From Mastigamoeba balamuthi (Eukaryota; Evosea; Mastigamoebida; Mastigamoebidae), in contig CACRSC010000010.1 of NCBI GenBank assembly GCA_902651635.1, forward strand, positions 365,914 through 429,913: a stretch of DNA of 64,000 nucleotides. The letters are read 5' to 3'. Positions within the stretch are counted from its first letter, which is position 1; each line of letters begins with the position of its first letter. The translations under genes were made by a program, and so were the position numbers. A model generated the notes under the pieces. That model searched no databases. It was not told the DNA's origin and saw only the letters and a list, made by a program, of their open reading frames with translations. Positions 43,261 through 55,400 of this stretch are shown in pieces.

Positions 43261-46200
43261 TCAGAGTGCCTGCCTCTTCGAAGGGCGGCAGCCGTCTGGT
43301 CGCTGGCACCCGCAGTCGCACGCGGCCGCCCCCGGGCCCACTTGGGCGCCGCACGTGTCGCACGTCCACGCCGTCTCCTTATTTCCTTGGGGTGCCTCGC
43401 ACTCCGGCGCACCCCGCACTCCTCCCGGCACCCCCTGCTCCTCTTCCGCCTGTTGTTGCTGCTGCTGCTGTTCTTGTGGCTGCCGCTGTTCCTGCTGCTG
43501 TTCCTGCTCGCCCCCTCGCCCCTCTGTCTCCTCCATCTCCAGGTCCTGCGCAGAGTGCCGCCCCGTGAGAACCCAGCAGCTGATCGCTGCGGACGCACGC
43601 ACGATGGGAGATGCCGCCGTCGCTGCCGCTGCCGCTGCTGCCGCTGCGGCGGCGGGGCGCGAGGAGAGCGCGGTGCCCTCGAATGCCTGCTCGCGCCTCT
43701 GCTGCGCGCTGGAGGCCACCGAGTCCTCGATGACGATCGCCGCGTCCGAAGGCACCTCGACGACCTCGAGGAACACCAGCCCGCGCTCCACGACGCCGCA
43801 GTCGTGCAGCGTGTCGTCGTCGGCCAGCACGCGCCCCTGCCACCGCAGCACCTGCTGGTACGGCGGCGGGCACCGCAGCTCGCCCTTGTAGTTGGCGAAC
43901 AGGTGCAGCTTCAGCGCGTGCACGGCCCACGCGCTGCTCACGTCCTTGACCAGCACCTTCTTCATCTTGCCCTCCTTGGCCCCTCCCCCTCTCTGCCTCA
44001 GGTTGTAGTTGTGCAGGTCCGCCTCGGCCTGCGGCTGCGGCGCTGTCTGCTGTTGCTGCTCCTTGCCGTCGCCGCGGACGACATAGATCTGGCCGCTCTC
44101 GTAGGTGGTCTCCTTCTCTACGAGCTCCCGGCGGGCCTTGTCGGCGCACGACACGCAGCAGCCCGGGAGGACCACGGCGGGCTTGTCGGGCTCCTTGACC
44201 CACTCGAACTCGCCCGCGACGCCGTAGCGCTCGGCGAGGCCCTTCCACTGCTGGTCCGAGCACAGGCGCAGGGGCTGGGCGTCCTGCTCGAGCGCCGCCG
44301 CGTGCGCGGGGTCCACAGCCAGCTTCCCGTGCTCGCAGACCAGCGCCTGGCAGCCCACCTTCCCGGGCCTCTGCGTGCTCTGCGCGTCCGTCACCCACTG
44401 CTTCCACGCCGCGTACCACTCGTCCGAGACCTTGAGCGCGGGCGTGAGAGAGGGAACGAGGGCGGAGAGGGGACTGGGGAACGCGCACGATGTGGAAGGC
44501 GCCGGGCTTGGTGAGCGGGTGGCAGACGGTGAGGAACTCGTTGAAGAGCTTCTTCTCCTCGGCCTTGAGCGGCTTCTGCTTGGCCCTCTCCATCTTCTCC
44601 TCGCTCTCCTCGATCTGGCACTGGGGACACGGCTCCTCCTTCCCCGGGCACAGCAGCGTGAGCGACGGCGCTTGCGCGGAGAAGAGAATGGGCGGGCTGC
44701 GGGGGCCACCTTGCCGTTGAAGAGGGGCTCGGCCTCGAACCCCTCGGCGACGAGGTACGAGAGGGCCTCGACGGAGAGCAGCCGCCGCTGAGCCGCGTCA
44801 GTCACCAGCGCCCCGTGGTCGCACGTGATCGCCTCGGACATGTTGAACGTCTCGAGCTTGTCGGGCTTCTTCATCCATGCTGTAATGCCGAAGGGCAGCC
44901 ACCGGTCAGAATTGACAAAACACGCGCAGAACCTCTGGCCAGTCAGCAACGGACACGGCAAAACGCCCAAAACACAAAAGCCGTACGAACGCGAAGTGTT
45001 CTCCGAGGAGATCGAACGAGATCACACGGGAGCTCAATTGAGCGGGGTAAACAGTGTCATACGCGGTGGAAAAGGAAATTGAACCAGGAGGGAAAGCAGC
45101 GCCAAACGCGTAGAAAACAGAAAGAAGCCCGCAGGCGAGCCCGCAGCGCACTCTGAAGCCAGTCGGAGGAGACCCAGACGGACTGCTCGGGCGAGGGGTT
45201 CTTGTCCTCGCTGATCATCGCCTTGACGCGCGCCCTCTCCTGATCGCCGCTGTCCGACTCGCGTATCCTCGCGCAGTGCTCGGCGACGCAGACGGCGCAG
45301 CTCGCGGTGCCCGCGCAGAGCTCCGGCCCGCCGCCGTACCGCCGCAGCAGCGCCTTCCACGCGGGCCCCGCCACGCACTTGACGGCCTCGGTGTGCTCGG
45401 GGCTGACCTTGCCGTGCGCGCAGAGCACTTTGCTGTTGTCGACGGGCCCCGGCGACGACTCGCCCGTGCACAGGCGCTCCCACCACTCGGAGCTCAGCCA
45501 GTAGTACTCGCGCAGCGCCTCGCCGCACAGCGGGCGCTGCTGCGAGAGCTCCTCCGTCGCGCGCACGGCGGCGTCCTTGAGCTGCATGCGCTCGTCGTAC
45601 TCGTCCTCGGCCGCCCTGCGCGCCGCCAGCGCCTCGCGCGCCGTCTCCTCGAAGACCTCGTTGGCCCTCGCGACCTCCGCCACGAGCTCCGGGGCCGGCG
45701 CGGGCTCCACGGCCGGCGTCCCGCGCCGCACGTAGATGAGCATGTACGCGCCCTTGGAGACGGCGCGCGCAGGGGGCTCGGGAGCGGCCTCGGGCTGCGA
45801 CGGTTTTCTGTTGGCCTTGGACGGTTTCTTGCTGCGGGTCTCCTCGTCGCCGCTGTGGCCGATGCTGTCGAGCTGCAGGTCGCGGATGGCCGTGTCGTCG
45901 GCCTCGTACCACGGGCCCGCGTCGGGCTTGGCGTGGCAGACGTAGTGGCCGCCGCTGGCAGAGGGGCCCTTGTGGATCAGCACCGCCCGCAGGTCGTAGA
46001 GCAGCGGGCCCGGCGGGCGGTCGGCCACGTAGGGCGACATGTCGAGCTCGAACGGGAACGACACGGCGGTGCGCACCTTCTTGCGCGCCATCGTCTGCAT
46101 GTCGTACTGGAACCTCAGCAGCTGCATGTTCAGTACCTGCGCAGGCGGGCGAGCGGGGGCAGATCCAATTGATATCAATACCTGGAATCCACGGAGATCT

Positions 46201-47641
46201 TTGGGGGGGGCGTGTGCGAGAGTGCGAGAGAGGGAGGGAATCGGACGGGTGGCAGCGACACGAGGGCGATCTGCCGCGACGCGTCGCAGCGCCTGCCGCA
46301 ACTGGAGCACAGGTACTGGTTGGACCCCGTGAGCTCCTCGGGTCGAATGTACTCGGCCACGCAGTCCTCGACCCTTTCGGTCGTCTGTTCGAATGAGCGT
46401 CAAAAACGGGGGGATGCTGGAAGCACAGCACAGCAAACCCCGAAGAACCAGCCGGAAAAAAGGGGCAAGAACCGCTGGGGCAAGCGGTGCAAGAAGGGCG
46501 CACATCAATGTTGATGTCGATCTCCCCAAAGGTGTTGACTACAGCCGAGACGCTTTGGCAACCCTTGCAAGTGGTCCTGTACTCAGACTTGCCCTGTTTG
46601 GCAAAAACAAAAAATGCGTGAGAAGCGAGCACCATGAGGGAACAGCAGGCAGCACCTGGAACAGGTCCGGTATCAGGGATGAGACCTTGGGATCCGTGCA
46701 CGCCCGGTAGTGGTCCTCCAGATGCGAGACAAAGAGCCTCCAGATCCACACAGGCAGATATCAGCCCGACGAGATTCAGATTCTCGGGTGCGGAGATATT
46801 TCCATACTTGTAGAATTCCTGCACGTCCTGCTGCAGACTGCGGTCGACCCTGAGCGAGAAGAACATGTCGGCCGGGTCCAGGCTCGGCTGCTTCGTCGCC
46901 TGCATCGCCACGAACAGTTTCTGCAGCTCGCTGCACAGCCTCTGCTCCTCCTCGCTCTGCCACCAATTTCTCGAACTCAGTGCCAAAACGAGCAAAGACC
47001 CCCACATCAGGTTTCCTGATTCCCCTGATTCCCCGGGGGCATTTTTGCCTGCTTCACGTCAGGGGATATGTCAGGCCGCCAATACAGATCAGGAATTCCC
47101 TGATTCCCGGGGCATTTGCCTGCGCCACGTCAGGCGCCAGGTGGAATGCCAGGCCGCCAACACAAAACATCAGGAATCCTGATTCCCTTGCCTGCGCCAC
47201 GTCAGGCGCCAGGGGGAAAATATCAGGCCCGCCACGCCAGCAACGCACAGAGCCCGGGGGCGGGCGCCAGCGGAAGACGCCGTCGCGGAAGGGCGTGAGG
47301 GCGTAGAGCGCCTGCAGCAGCGAGTTCATGTAGCACGTGGCGCCCTTGTTGACGAGCCCTGCGACGGGGCCGCTCCTGCAGGCCGCCGCGGCCGCGCAGT
47401 CGCCGGCGCCGACGGCCTCGTCGCGGGCGGGCGCGCGGAGGCCGCGCAGGCAGAGGACGTCGCTGGCGCAGTTGCCGCGCGGGTGCGTCTTCTTGGCGCA
47501 GGCGGCGCGGCCCTGGACGCCAAAGGCCAGCGCCACCACGCGCGGCGTCACGTCGCCGGGGCCCCCGACGGCGAGCGCCCAGGCGTTGGGCCGCTCGGCG
47601 GGCTTGGCCGGCGCCGCGCTGGACGGTTTCTTGCGTCCCAT
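43261..47641 (-). CDS. USP48: Ubiquitin-specific protease USP48
   Basis: USP48 removes ubiquitin from chromatin and signalling proteins. Nine exons (47641-47249, 46956-46808, 46737-46656, 46593-46504, 46384-46262, 46136-45152, 44879-44710, 44638-44489, 44430-43261) give 3,312 nt, 1,103 residues, close to human (1,035). Seen in order: Cys box GLVNKGATCYMNSLLQALYA, QQDVQEF, a Zn-ribbon (CKGC...CSSCGRRC), LNMQLLRFQYD, and His box ASGGHYVCHAK. DUSP-type repeats follow, with YWLSSEWWERL, RYGGGPELC, WMKKPDKLETFN and VSDEWYAAWKQWV. A C-terminal ubiquitin-like domain (KKVLVKDVSSAWAVHALKL) comes next. The end carries an added RanBP2-type zinc finger (WTCDTCGAQVGPGAAACDCG), which I do not recall in animal USP48. 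Intron 1 holds a minisatellite. Confidence 0.93.
47003..47240. repeat. Three-copy minisatellite inside USP48 intron 1
   Basis: Three tandem units of about 75-83 bp start near 47004, 47089 and 47165. Each runs ATCAGG..TCCTGATTCCC, then GCCTGCGCCACGTCAGGCGC or a variant, then CAGGCCGCCAACACA. Units 2 and 3 are closest; unit 1 is more diverged. The array fills most of the 292-nt intron (46957-47248). Each unit also holds a small palindrome (GCCTGCGCCACGTCAGGC). Confidence 0.8.
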
Positions 47642-47884
47642 CTCGCCGGTTATTTGCGCACTGCCCCCGCGCCGGCTGAAATATCTGGATTCTGAAGTAT
47701 CTGGATTCCGATATCGGGGCATGAAATCAAATGGCCCCGGGAGTGCGGCACCCACGTTGGATGAGAACTTCACACGCAGAGGAGTTGAGAAACTACGCGT
47801 CGTGGATTCTTGGGGAGGGAAAATCCAATTGACTCGCGACGCCATATGCGCCCTGGGAGATGGGCCAAATCACAAAGCAGATCT

Positions 47885-50800
47885 CTACATGACGCTGAGC
47901 AGGTCAATCTGCCCGGTGATGACGATGAAGTGGGGCCGCTGGTCGGGAGCCGTGTCCCAGCACTGCCGCATGAGCGCGACGTAGCCGTCGGAGAAGCCCG
48001 CGAGGGTGGCGGGCAGCTCGGGCCGCTTGCCCTCGATGATGCTGCTCACGAGGGCCAGCGCGGGCACGTTGTGGAACGGGTTCTTCCTCGTCAGGATCTC
48101 GTACATGACCATCCCGTACCTGCGGAGGGCCCCAGCGACACGTCAGAGCCAGCCGTCGCACGCCAGCGGGAGGGAGCAGACTGGGGGGCGCACGCGTAGA
48201 CGTCGGACATCTCCGAGTACTTGCTCTCAGTGAGGATCTCCGGCGCCATCCACGCGACTGTGGCGGGGAAACGGAAGGTCAGCCAAGTCAACCCTGGGAC
48301 GGGCGAGTTCGCACTGGTTCCGCAGACCGTGCTGCTGCTGTTGGACTTCTTCACAGTCGCAAGGCCGAAATCTAGGGAAGGCTGTGAGCCAAACAGGCGA
48401 AGATGCGAGGCACTCAAGGCTCACCAGCCAGCTTGATGTCCAGCTTCTTGTTGACCTGACGATGCGGCAGAGATGAGAGGGGCGCAGTTGCGAAGGCGAC
48501 GAGACGCACCAGGATGTTGGATGCCTTGAGGTCGCGGTGCGTGATGTTGGCGTGCTGCAGGTATCTGGAGTGCTGTGGTGAGAATGCGGCTGGCCCTCAA
48601 CTGCTCTGGCTTACATCAACCCCTGCGATATCGACTGCAGCATCTCCAGCGCCTGTGGCATCTCGATCTTCTGCTGCGTCAGCACCGTCTGCGAGCAAGA
48701 GTCAGCTGCTGCATACGACCACAGCACTGGTCAGACCTTCAGACTGCCCCTGTCCATCCACTCGGTCATTCTAGTGCAAAATGCAAGTGAGCGGAATCAG
48801 AGCCAAGGGCTGTTCTGCGCACATGAACATGTTCTGAGGCTCCACACTCGCTCCCATCTGAATGATGCCAGGGGATTTAGAGGTATTCGTGGCTGCGGAT
48901 AAGGAGATGCCACTCACGAAGAGCACGATCGACGGGTGGCGGAGCTCCGCGAGGAGCGCAATCTCCTTGAGCTGCTGCTGGAAGCTGTGGGCTGCCGACG
49001 TCTCCGCGTGCTGGAAGAACTTCTTCACTGCGACGACCTGCCCCCTCCACTCACTGGCGCACACGATTGAGTGAGCACGGGGGCATCTCATGGGATGAGT
49101 CTCGCGCACCCCTGGAAGACAGCACCGAAGTTGCCCCGTGCGACTTCGCTGTTTCCAAACGTGACGTCCTGGGGGTCCACTGCCCATGTGGGCCTCCCAG
49201 ACTTGAGGTACTTGGCAAACAGGTCCTGCGCAGCCCGAGATCAGTGGACGGCAGCCAGGACGCCAGGACAGCGTACGGGAACCGTGGCGCCCCCCACAGG
49301 CTGGTTGCCCAACGAGATGCTGATCGATGGAGCCTCAGTGCTCTCGTTCCAGTCCCTCTCGAGGTTCTCCACGACAAACTGGGCGATTGCTATGCTGAGA
49401 GACGTTGATCCAAGCCAACCCTCGCACTTCTGATATTTCAACAGGTCCACCGATGAGAATCGCACGTCCGAGCGCCCTGAATGACCCGGCACTCCGAAGG
49501 GAGCCTGCCTCCAGCTCTGACCTCGCCTCATTGCTGAGCACGACTTGCCCTCCCTGCGACGAGGCCATGTCAGCCGGAGGGGACGGATGGGAAAGGACGG
49601 GGACCAACCTTCCCCTTGGCGGAGATGCCAGTCGTCCTGATTACAGTCGTGCCGAAGTACTGGATGGCCCCGTTGGGCGCCACCTCTGTCTCGACTTCGC
49701 CGACGTGAATGCCCATGCGGACCCTGACGCCTCGGAAAACCTCAACCCCGTCCTCTGCAGGGGCCAGTGAGACCACTCCCAAAGTATCTGGCGCTGCATT
49801 CGCACGGTTCTTCACGACGGAGAACTCGTCGAGCTCGAACAACTTCGGGTTCCAGTCGGCATGCATCATCGCCACCTGCGACTGGCAGCAGAACTCGAGA
49901 GCATCGGCCACAGACTCGAAGGCAATGAGGAAGCTGTCGCCTGCACGCAGATTCCTCAGCTCCGGCGGACATACGCATCATGGCATCATATGCGTACCTT
50001 CGGTCTTCACCTCGAAGCCGTGGCACTTGCGGATTGCCTTGCGGATGATCCGGTTGTGGAGGAACAGTGTCTGCTTGGCAATGTTCTCGTTCCACTCCCA
50101 CAGGCGCGTCGAACCCTGCATGTCTACGCGAATTCGGTGAGACTCGGGTCTTGGCAGCCCTTCAAGCCCCAGTACCGGTGACGACCAGCGCGACTCTGCC
50201 AGTAGGGTACTTGTCCCTGTTGTTTGCCAGCAGAGAGCCCTCCATGGCCGACAGCATTTCGTCCCACTTGGCGAGGATGTCGCCAAACTCGGGCCTGGCC
50301 CTGTTCATGCTCGATGAGTCACGGCAAAGGCCGGCAATTGAACTCACTGAGGGTCGGTGTCCCAGCATCTTTTCATCATCGACTCGAGGGAGGGCATCCC
50401 CTCGAAGGCCTCGGGATCGATTGTGGGCCGCAGGCTGTCCTCCATGACCTGCTGGGGCACGCAGAGCACGTTGAGGTTTCCGTACGGCGTGTCGCAGCTG
50501 ACGGCCTCCCACGTGATTATTGCGAACGAAAACACGTCGCCCCGAGTGGTCGCCGGCCCGCCTGCCAGGCACTCGGGAGCCCTCCAGAGAAGCGCTCCGA
50601 CTGCAGAGTCGTCGGCGAGCCGATTCCACCCAAAGTCCGCGACCTTTGCAGACCAGCTCGAGTCAAGCTGGGAGTGGCCAGTCAGTCCGGTCAGTGCGAC
50701 ACGGATAGCGAGTGCTCCGGCTGTGATTGCGCACGAGGATGCAGGAGCTCGTGAGGCTGCCGTGAATGATCTGCGGCTGGTGCAGATGCAAGAAGGCCAT

Positions 50801-52349
50801 GCCCTTGGCGACCCCCTTGAGGATGTCGAGCCGGGTCGAGACAGGCAGTCTCCTCGGGAGCGCGAGGACCTCCTTGAGTGTGCCGTTTGCCATGTACTCT
50901 GCCATCGGTTGCCGTCAGCCCCTGTTCCCGCGAAGAGCAAACGTGCGCACCGTAGACTACTGTGAGCTCAGTGGGAGTCAGGGCGAAGCACAGGAACTGC
51001 TGGATGTTGGGGTGTCTTAGGTTCCTGGAATGCTCGCCATCGCCGGTGAGAACAAGCAAGGCAGTGAGGGAGTCACTCACCCGATCTCCGCCACGGTCTC
51101 GTGGACGTATGCCCTGTAGGCCCTGTTGTTCCTCTCCGTCATCGAGAACACTCTGGCGAGGGCCTCACTTCCTCCCCACGTGGCACGGAAAGTGACAGCG
51201 TCGCTCCTCCTGCCGACTTCGGCGTCGATGGCAATGTCCGAGGGCTGGGCCATGAAGCTCTTCCACGCTTCCTGAAAACGGTTTCAATCGCGCGAATTCA
51301 ATTGCTACTTGTGAATCAATTGAGCGAAATCGCACTCTACGGCGTTGCAGCCGGACTGAGAGGATTGCAGCTACCACGACAAGACCGACGGCTGCTCCGC
51401 ATCCGCCCACGACGCCGCCCACGATGCTGCCTATGGGGACCTTCTGGACCTCGACGGTCGTGGGGTAGAGGACCTTGTACACCCAGCTCTGCCCCGGCAG
51501 CAGGTTCGTCTCGTTGATGCCCTCGGTGGCGTCCCCCGTCGTCTCGTTGCACAGCAGGCTGATCGTGGCGTTGGGCCCGCGCACCCCCATGTGGAAGCCA
51601 GGAAACTCCTTGGCGGTGCCCGACTTGAACTTGAGGACTCCGAAGTAGACGCTCTCGGTGCTGACGAACACGTACGTCTTGGGGACCAGGTTCCCGGCGG
51701 CGTCCATGGCTACGGCGCCGAACTTGATGAAGATGCCCTCGGCCCCGTTGATCGAGTTCTGGGAGATCTGCACGGGGTCGCCGAGCAGTACGGGGAACGC
51801 GAACGCGTCGACCGAGAGCAGCGGCGCTGCGGTCCCCGCGCACGTCGTCCGCGGGAACGCCAGCGCGTACTTTGGCGACGTGAAGGACCCCGCCATCGTC
51901 GCCGACCCGTTGCACGGATCGGGGTCGGAGCTACCGGAGAGCACGACGTATCCCTTTTTGTCGGGTGTTAGGGTTAGACACCAATTCCGTTAAAACCCGC
52001 GACAAACTGCTATGCGAGCTCAGTAGAAGCCGACGAATGTGCACAGTGCGCGAGGATGCGGTGCGGGGAGGGGAAGGGGAGTTGTTCGCACATGGGGCGA
52101 TATGGCGAAGCGGGTGTAGGTCTGCTCGCCGAGGGTGGTCGTGCTGCCGCCCGAGGCGAAGGCGATGGGGATGGACCAGCACGTGCTCGCCGTGTAGTTG
52201 TCGGGCAGAGGCAGCGACGTCTCGTCCACCGTGTTCCACGCCAGCACGCCGACGTCGGTCACGCCCAGATACCCGCCGTCGGGCAGCAGCGCGCCCGCGA
52301 GTCCCGCGGCGGCCAGGACGCAGTAGATGCCAGCGGCACAGCGCATCAT
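47885..52349 (-). CDS. Receptor pseudokinase - class III cyclase (C1-like) - kinase
   Basis: The gene starts MMRCAAGIYCVLAAAGLAG (signal peptide). The ectodomain has YLGV, CWSIPI and YALAFPRTTCAG motifs shared with its divergent neighbour. A membrane span (GSIVGGVVGGCGAAVGLVVV) follows. Exons 1-9 were placed: 52349-52092, 51953-51336, 51271-51081, 51024-50951, 50898-50735, 50667-50349, 50300-50176, 50123-49998, 49940-49609; about eight more run to 47885. Kinase 1 lacks the VAIK Lys (ALARVF) and has HGSLTSSC for HRDxxxxN, so it is a pseudokinase. The cyclase keeps both metal Asp (VTDMQGSTRLWEW, EGDSFL) and the Lys, but the Asp-Asn-Arg set reads Gln, Ile, Gly (IQYFGTTVIRTTG). Kinase 2 looks active (ARGNFGAVFQG, VAVKKFF, HRDLKASN, DFG, WMAPE). 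One donor is GC (GAAGT|GCGAGG). Confidence 0.82.
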
Positions 52350-52490
52350 AATAACGAAGGTAAAATGACTACTGCGCGCCAAAAATAGGCCTTGGTTGGC
52401 TTGATCCGGATCGCACTGTGGGGTGGTGTGCCCCCCACCGCAGATCACTCTCAGTCGAGAAACTGCACAACGCGCTGTGCCGAGTTCCGC
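52350..52490. promoter_or_regulatory. 141-bp bidirectional promoter of the receptor-cyclase pair
   Basis: Only 141 bp separate the two start codons, so both paralogs must share control sequence. It contains GCGCGCCAAAA (about 52374-52384), like an E2F site, next to CCAAAAATAGG. It also has an imperfect palindrome GTGGGGTGGTGTGCCCCCCAC (about 52419-52439). Transcription starts are unknown. Confidence 0.6.
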
Positions 52491-55400
52491 ATGTCTCCGC
52501 TGGGCGCAAGCGTTGTGTGCGCCGTGGCGCTGGTCGTCGCAGCCTCCGCTGCCGCCGCCGACGCTGCGGTGGCCTCTACGTCGTCGTCGTCTTCGGGGAG
52601 CTACCTGGGCGTCGAGAGGGTGGGCACGCAGACGTGGTCGAGCGACATAAAGAGCCCCGTCGCGTGGCCCGCGGCCCTCACGCAGCTCACGTGCTGGTCG
52701 TTCCCCATCACGCTGCCCAGCGGCAACGCCACCACCACCATCGGCGACCTCGTCTTCGACCGCGTCGCCATCTCCGCGCATGCACGTCCACGCGGAGCAC
52801 CCACTCCCCTTTTTTACTCAATTCGCTCCCGGTTTTGTCGAATAAGCGGTAAACACCTTTTTACCAACTAGAGAAGTCCGCGCTACTTTTCTACGCGTTT
52901 CCAGCGACGGCTGGGCTGACTGGACCGCGCGTGTGCACAGGGGTACATTGTTCTGTCGAACAGCGGCCTCGTGGCGGACCCGTGCAGCGGGGGGCTCGGC
53001 ACGCGCGTCGCCGGAAATTTCACAAACTCGTCGTATGCCCTCGCGTTCCCGCGGACGACCTGCGCGGGCTCTCGGGCGCCGCTGCTCTCGGTCGACGGCT
53101 TCGCGGCGCGCATCGCCAAGATGGGGTCGGCCCCCGAGGTCGCGGCCGTCACGAGCAATGGCATCAGCGCAATGTTCATCGAGTTCCACGAGCAGGTGCT
53201 CAACAAGACCACTGGCGACCTCTCGCCCAAGTTCGTCATCCTCGTCGCCGCCGATGCCGTCTACTTCAACTATATGAAGTTCAAGCCCGGCACCGCCACG
53301 TCGCCGCGCGGGTTGCACGTCGGGGCGCGCGGGGCGTTCGGGACGATAGACGTGCTCTGCGACTCGGCGACCAACGCGAGCCTCTTCGGGCCCAACAACT
53401 CCTACGTGGCCGTCGGCGACACGTACAGGTTCGGCATGTTCACCCCAGGCGGGACATCGTCGAGCAGCGGGAACCTCGCGCTCGCTGAAGACGCGGTGCC
53501 CAAGGGCCCCATCATCGGCGGCGCGCTGGCCGCGTGCGCAGCCCTCTGCCTCGTCGCCGCGGGCTCTGCGGGTCTGCTGATCCGCAAGAGAAGAAAGGCA
53601 CGACTGACGCTGCTAACCGCTTCCCTCCGCCCTCAGCTGGGGCCCTATCCCTGTCCCTCACGCAACACTCGTGCAGGAGGACGCGGAGATGGGCAACAAG
53701 GAGGGGTTCGTGGACCCGCACTACATCAAGATGGTCCGCGAGCTTGGCCGAGGAGACCGCGGCGTCGCTTACCTGTCAGAGACGACCCACAGACGCCGCA
53801 GTGCAGCCGCACACTGACGCACAGCATGCAGGGCCAACTGGCACGGGACAGAGGTCGTCGCCAAGTCGTACAAGTTCGCTACGTCCACATCACAGTCGGA
53901 GAAGAGGTTCCACGCCACGGTCACTGAGCTCAAGTACGTGACCGAGGTGTTTGTCACGACTCAGCAGCAATTGCAGGGCGCTGCGGCACGTGAACGTCCA
54001 GATGTTCATCTGCTTCTCTCGGACGCCAACAGACCTCATCCTCGTCACAGGTTCGCTCTCTCCCAGCGTCCCCACTCGGAGCTAAGGCTACACTGGCAGA
54101 GTACCTTGCGAACAAGTCGCTCAGGGACTTCCTGTCGTCGTCCAAGCGCATTTCGTTCCCGCGCCGCTTTGAGATACTCCGCGGCATCGCCAAGGGGATG
54201 GCGTACCTCCACTGCAGAGCCCCGCAGATCGTCCACGGCCACCTGACGAGCTCGAACATACTGGTGTGTTCCCCTTCGCTTCTCTTTGCGGGAACTCAGC
54301 AAAGAGCCGCGTCCACCAGCTGGCTGGCAACCTCACAGTCAAAGTCTGCGACTTCGAGTTCTCGCGCATCGTCAAGTGCAACAGCGGAGCAGAGGAGGCC
54401 TCGGGCTCTGCGGTGGGCTCCGTGCTGTGGACCGCGCCAGAGAACCTCGCCGGGGCAGCGCCGACGACCAAGAGCGACGTGTACTCGTTCGGCATCCTGA
54501 CGTGGGAGGTCGTCACGAGGCAGACGCCCTTCTCCAACGCCAACGTGCACACAGTGCCGCAGCTGGTCCTCTCGAACATACGCCCGCGCATCGACGAGGA
54601 GGTCTGGAAGGGCCTCGACCCGCTCTCGCAGCTGATGCACCAGTGCTGGAGTGCCAACTCGCAGTACGCGCTGCGGGCGCCCCCTGCTCTGGCTTCATCT
54701 CACAGAATGCGATGCTCCGTCCTGCAGGGAGAGGCCGGAGTTCACGCACATCATCGCTCAGTGGGGGATCATGAAGTCCAAGATGGACAACTCGCTGGTG
54801 GACCTCGAGTCCATCGATCCGCCGAAGGGCCACGTGACCATTGTCTTCACAGGCGAGGAACACCTCATGGGAGACAGTGTTGTTCACACGCATCTCACGC
54901 GGGTGTTTGTGCCCTATGAGCAGACATCATGGGATCCTCGGAGCTGTGGTCGTGGGACGCCGAGGTCGCTCGGCAGACAGTGCTGACGCACAACGAGACC
55001 ATCCGGCAGAGCCTCGCGAAGCACAAGGGGTTCGAGGTCAAGTCGGAAGGCATGCCCGCAAGCTCGGCTTCGAATTCTGACACCGTCTATCAGGAAACGC
55101 GTTTATGCTCGCCTTCCAGTCGGCCATCCAGGCGCTCATGTTTTGCTGCGACGCACAGAAGGCGCTGCTCGAGGCCAAGTGGGACCCCAGGATACTCAAC
55201 CTTGAGCCCTTCTCGATCGAGAAGAAGGGTGCTCCCCGCAGCCCGCTCGGCCACCCCGCATCTCTGGCTGACTGGCTGCACTCGCGCAGGAGAGACGCTG
55301 CTGTACCGGGGGTGCCGCGTTCGCATGGGCCTCAACGCAGGAGCCCCCGAGGTCGAGGTGTCGGACAACGGCTCGGCCGACTACTTTGGGCCGTGCGTGA

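Noticed and set aside
51963-51980. GTTAGGGTTAG, telomere-like
   Set aside because: Fewer than two full units, lying inside an intron. Too short to be an interstitial telomere.
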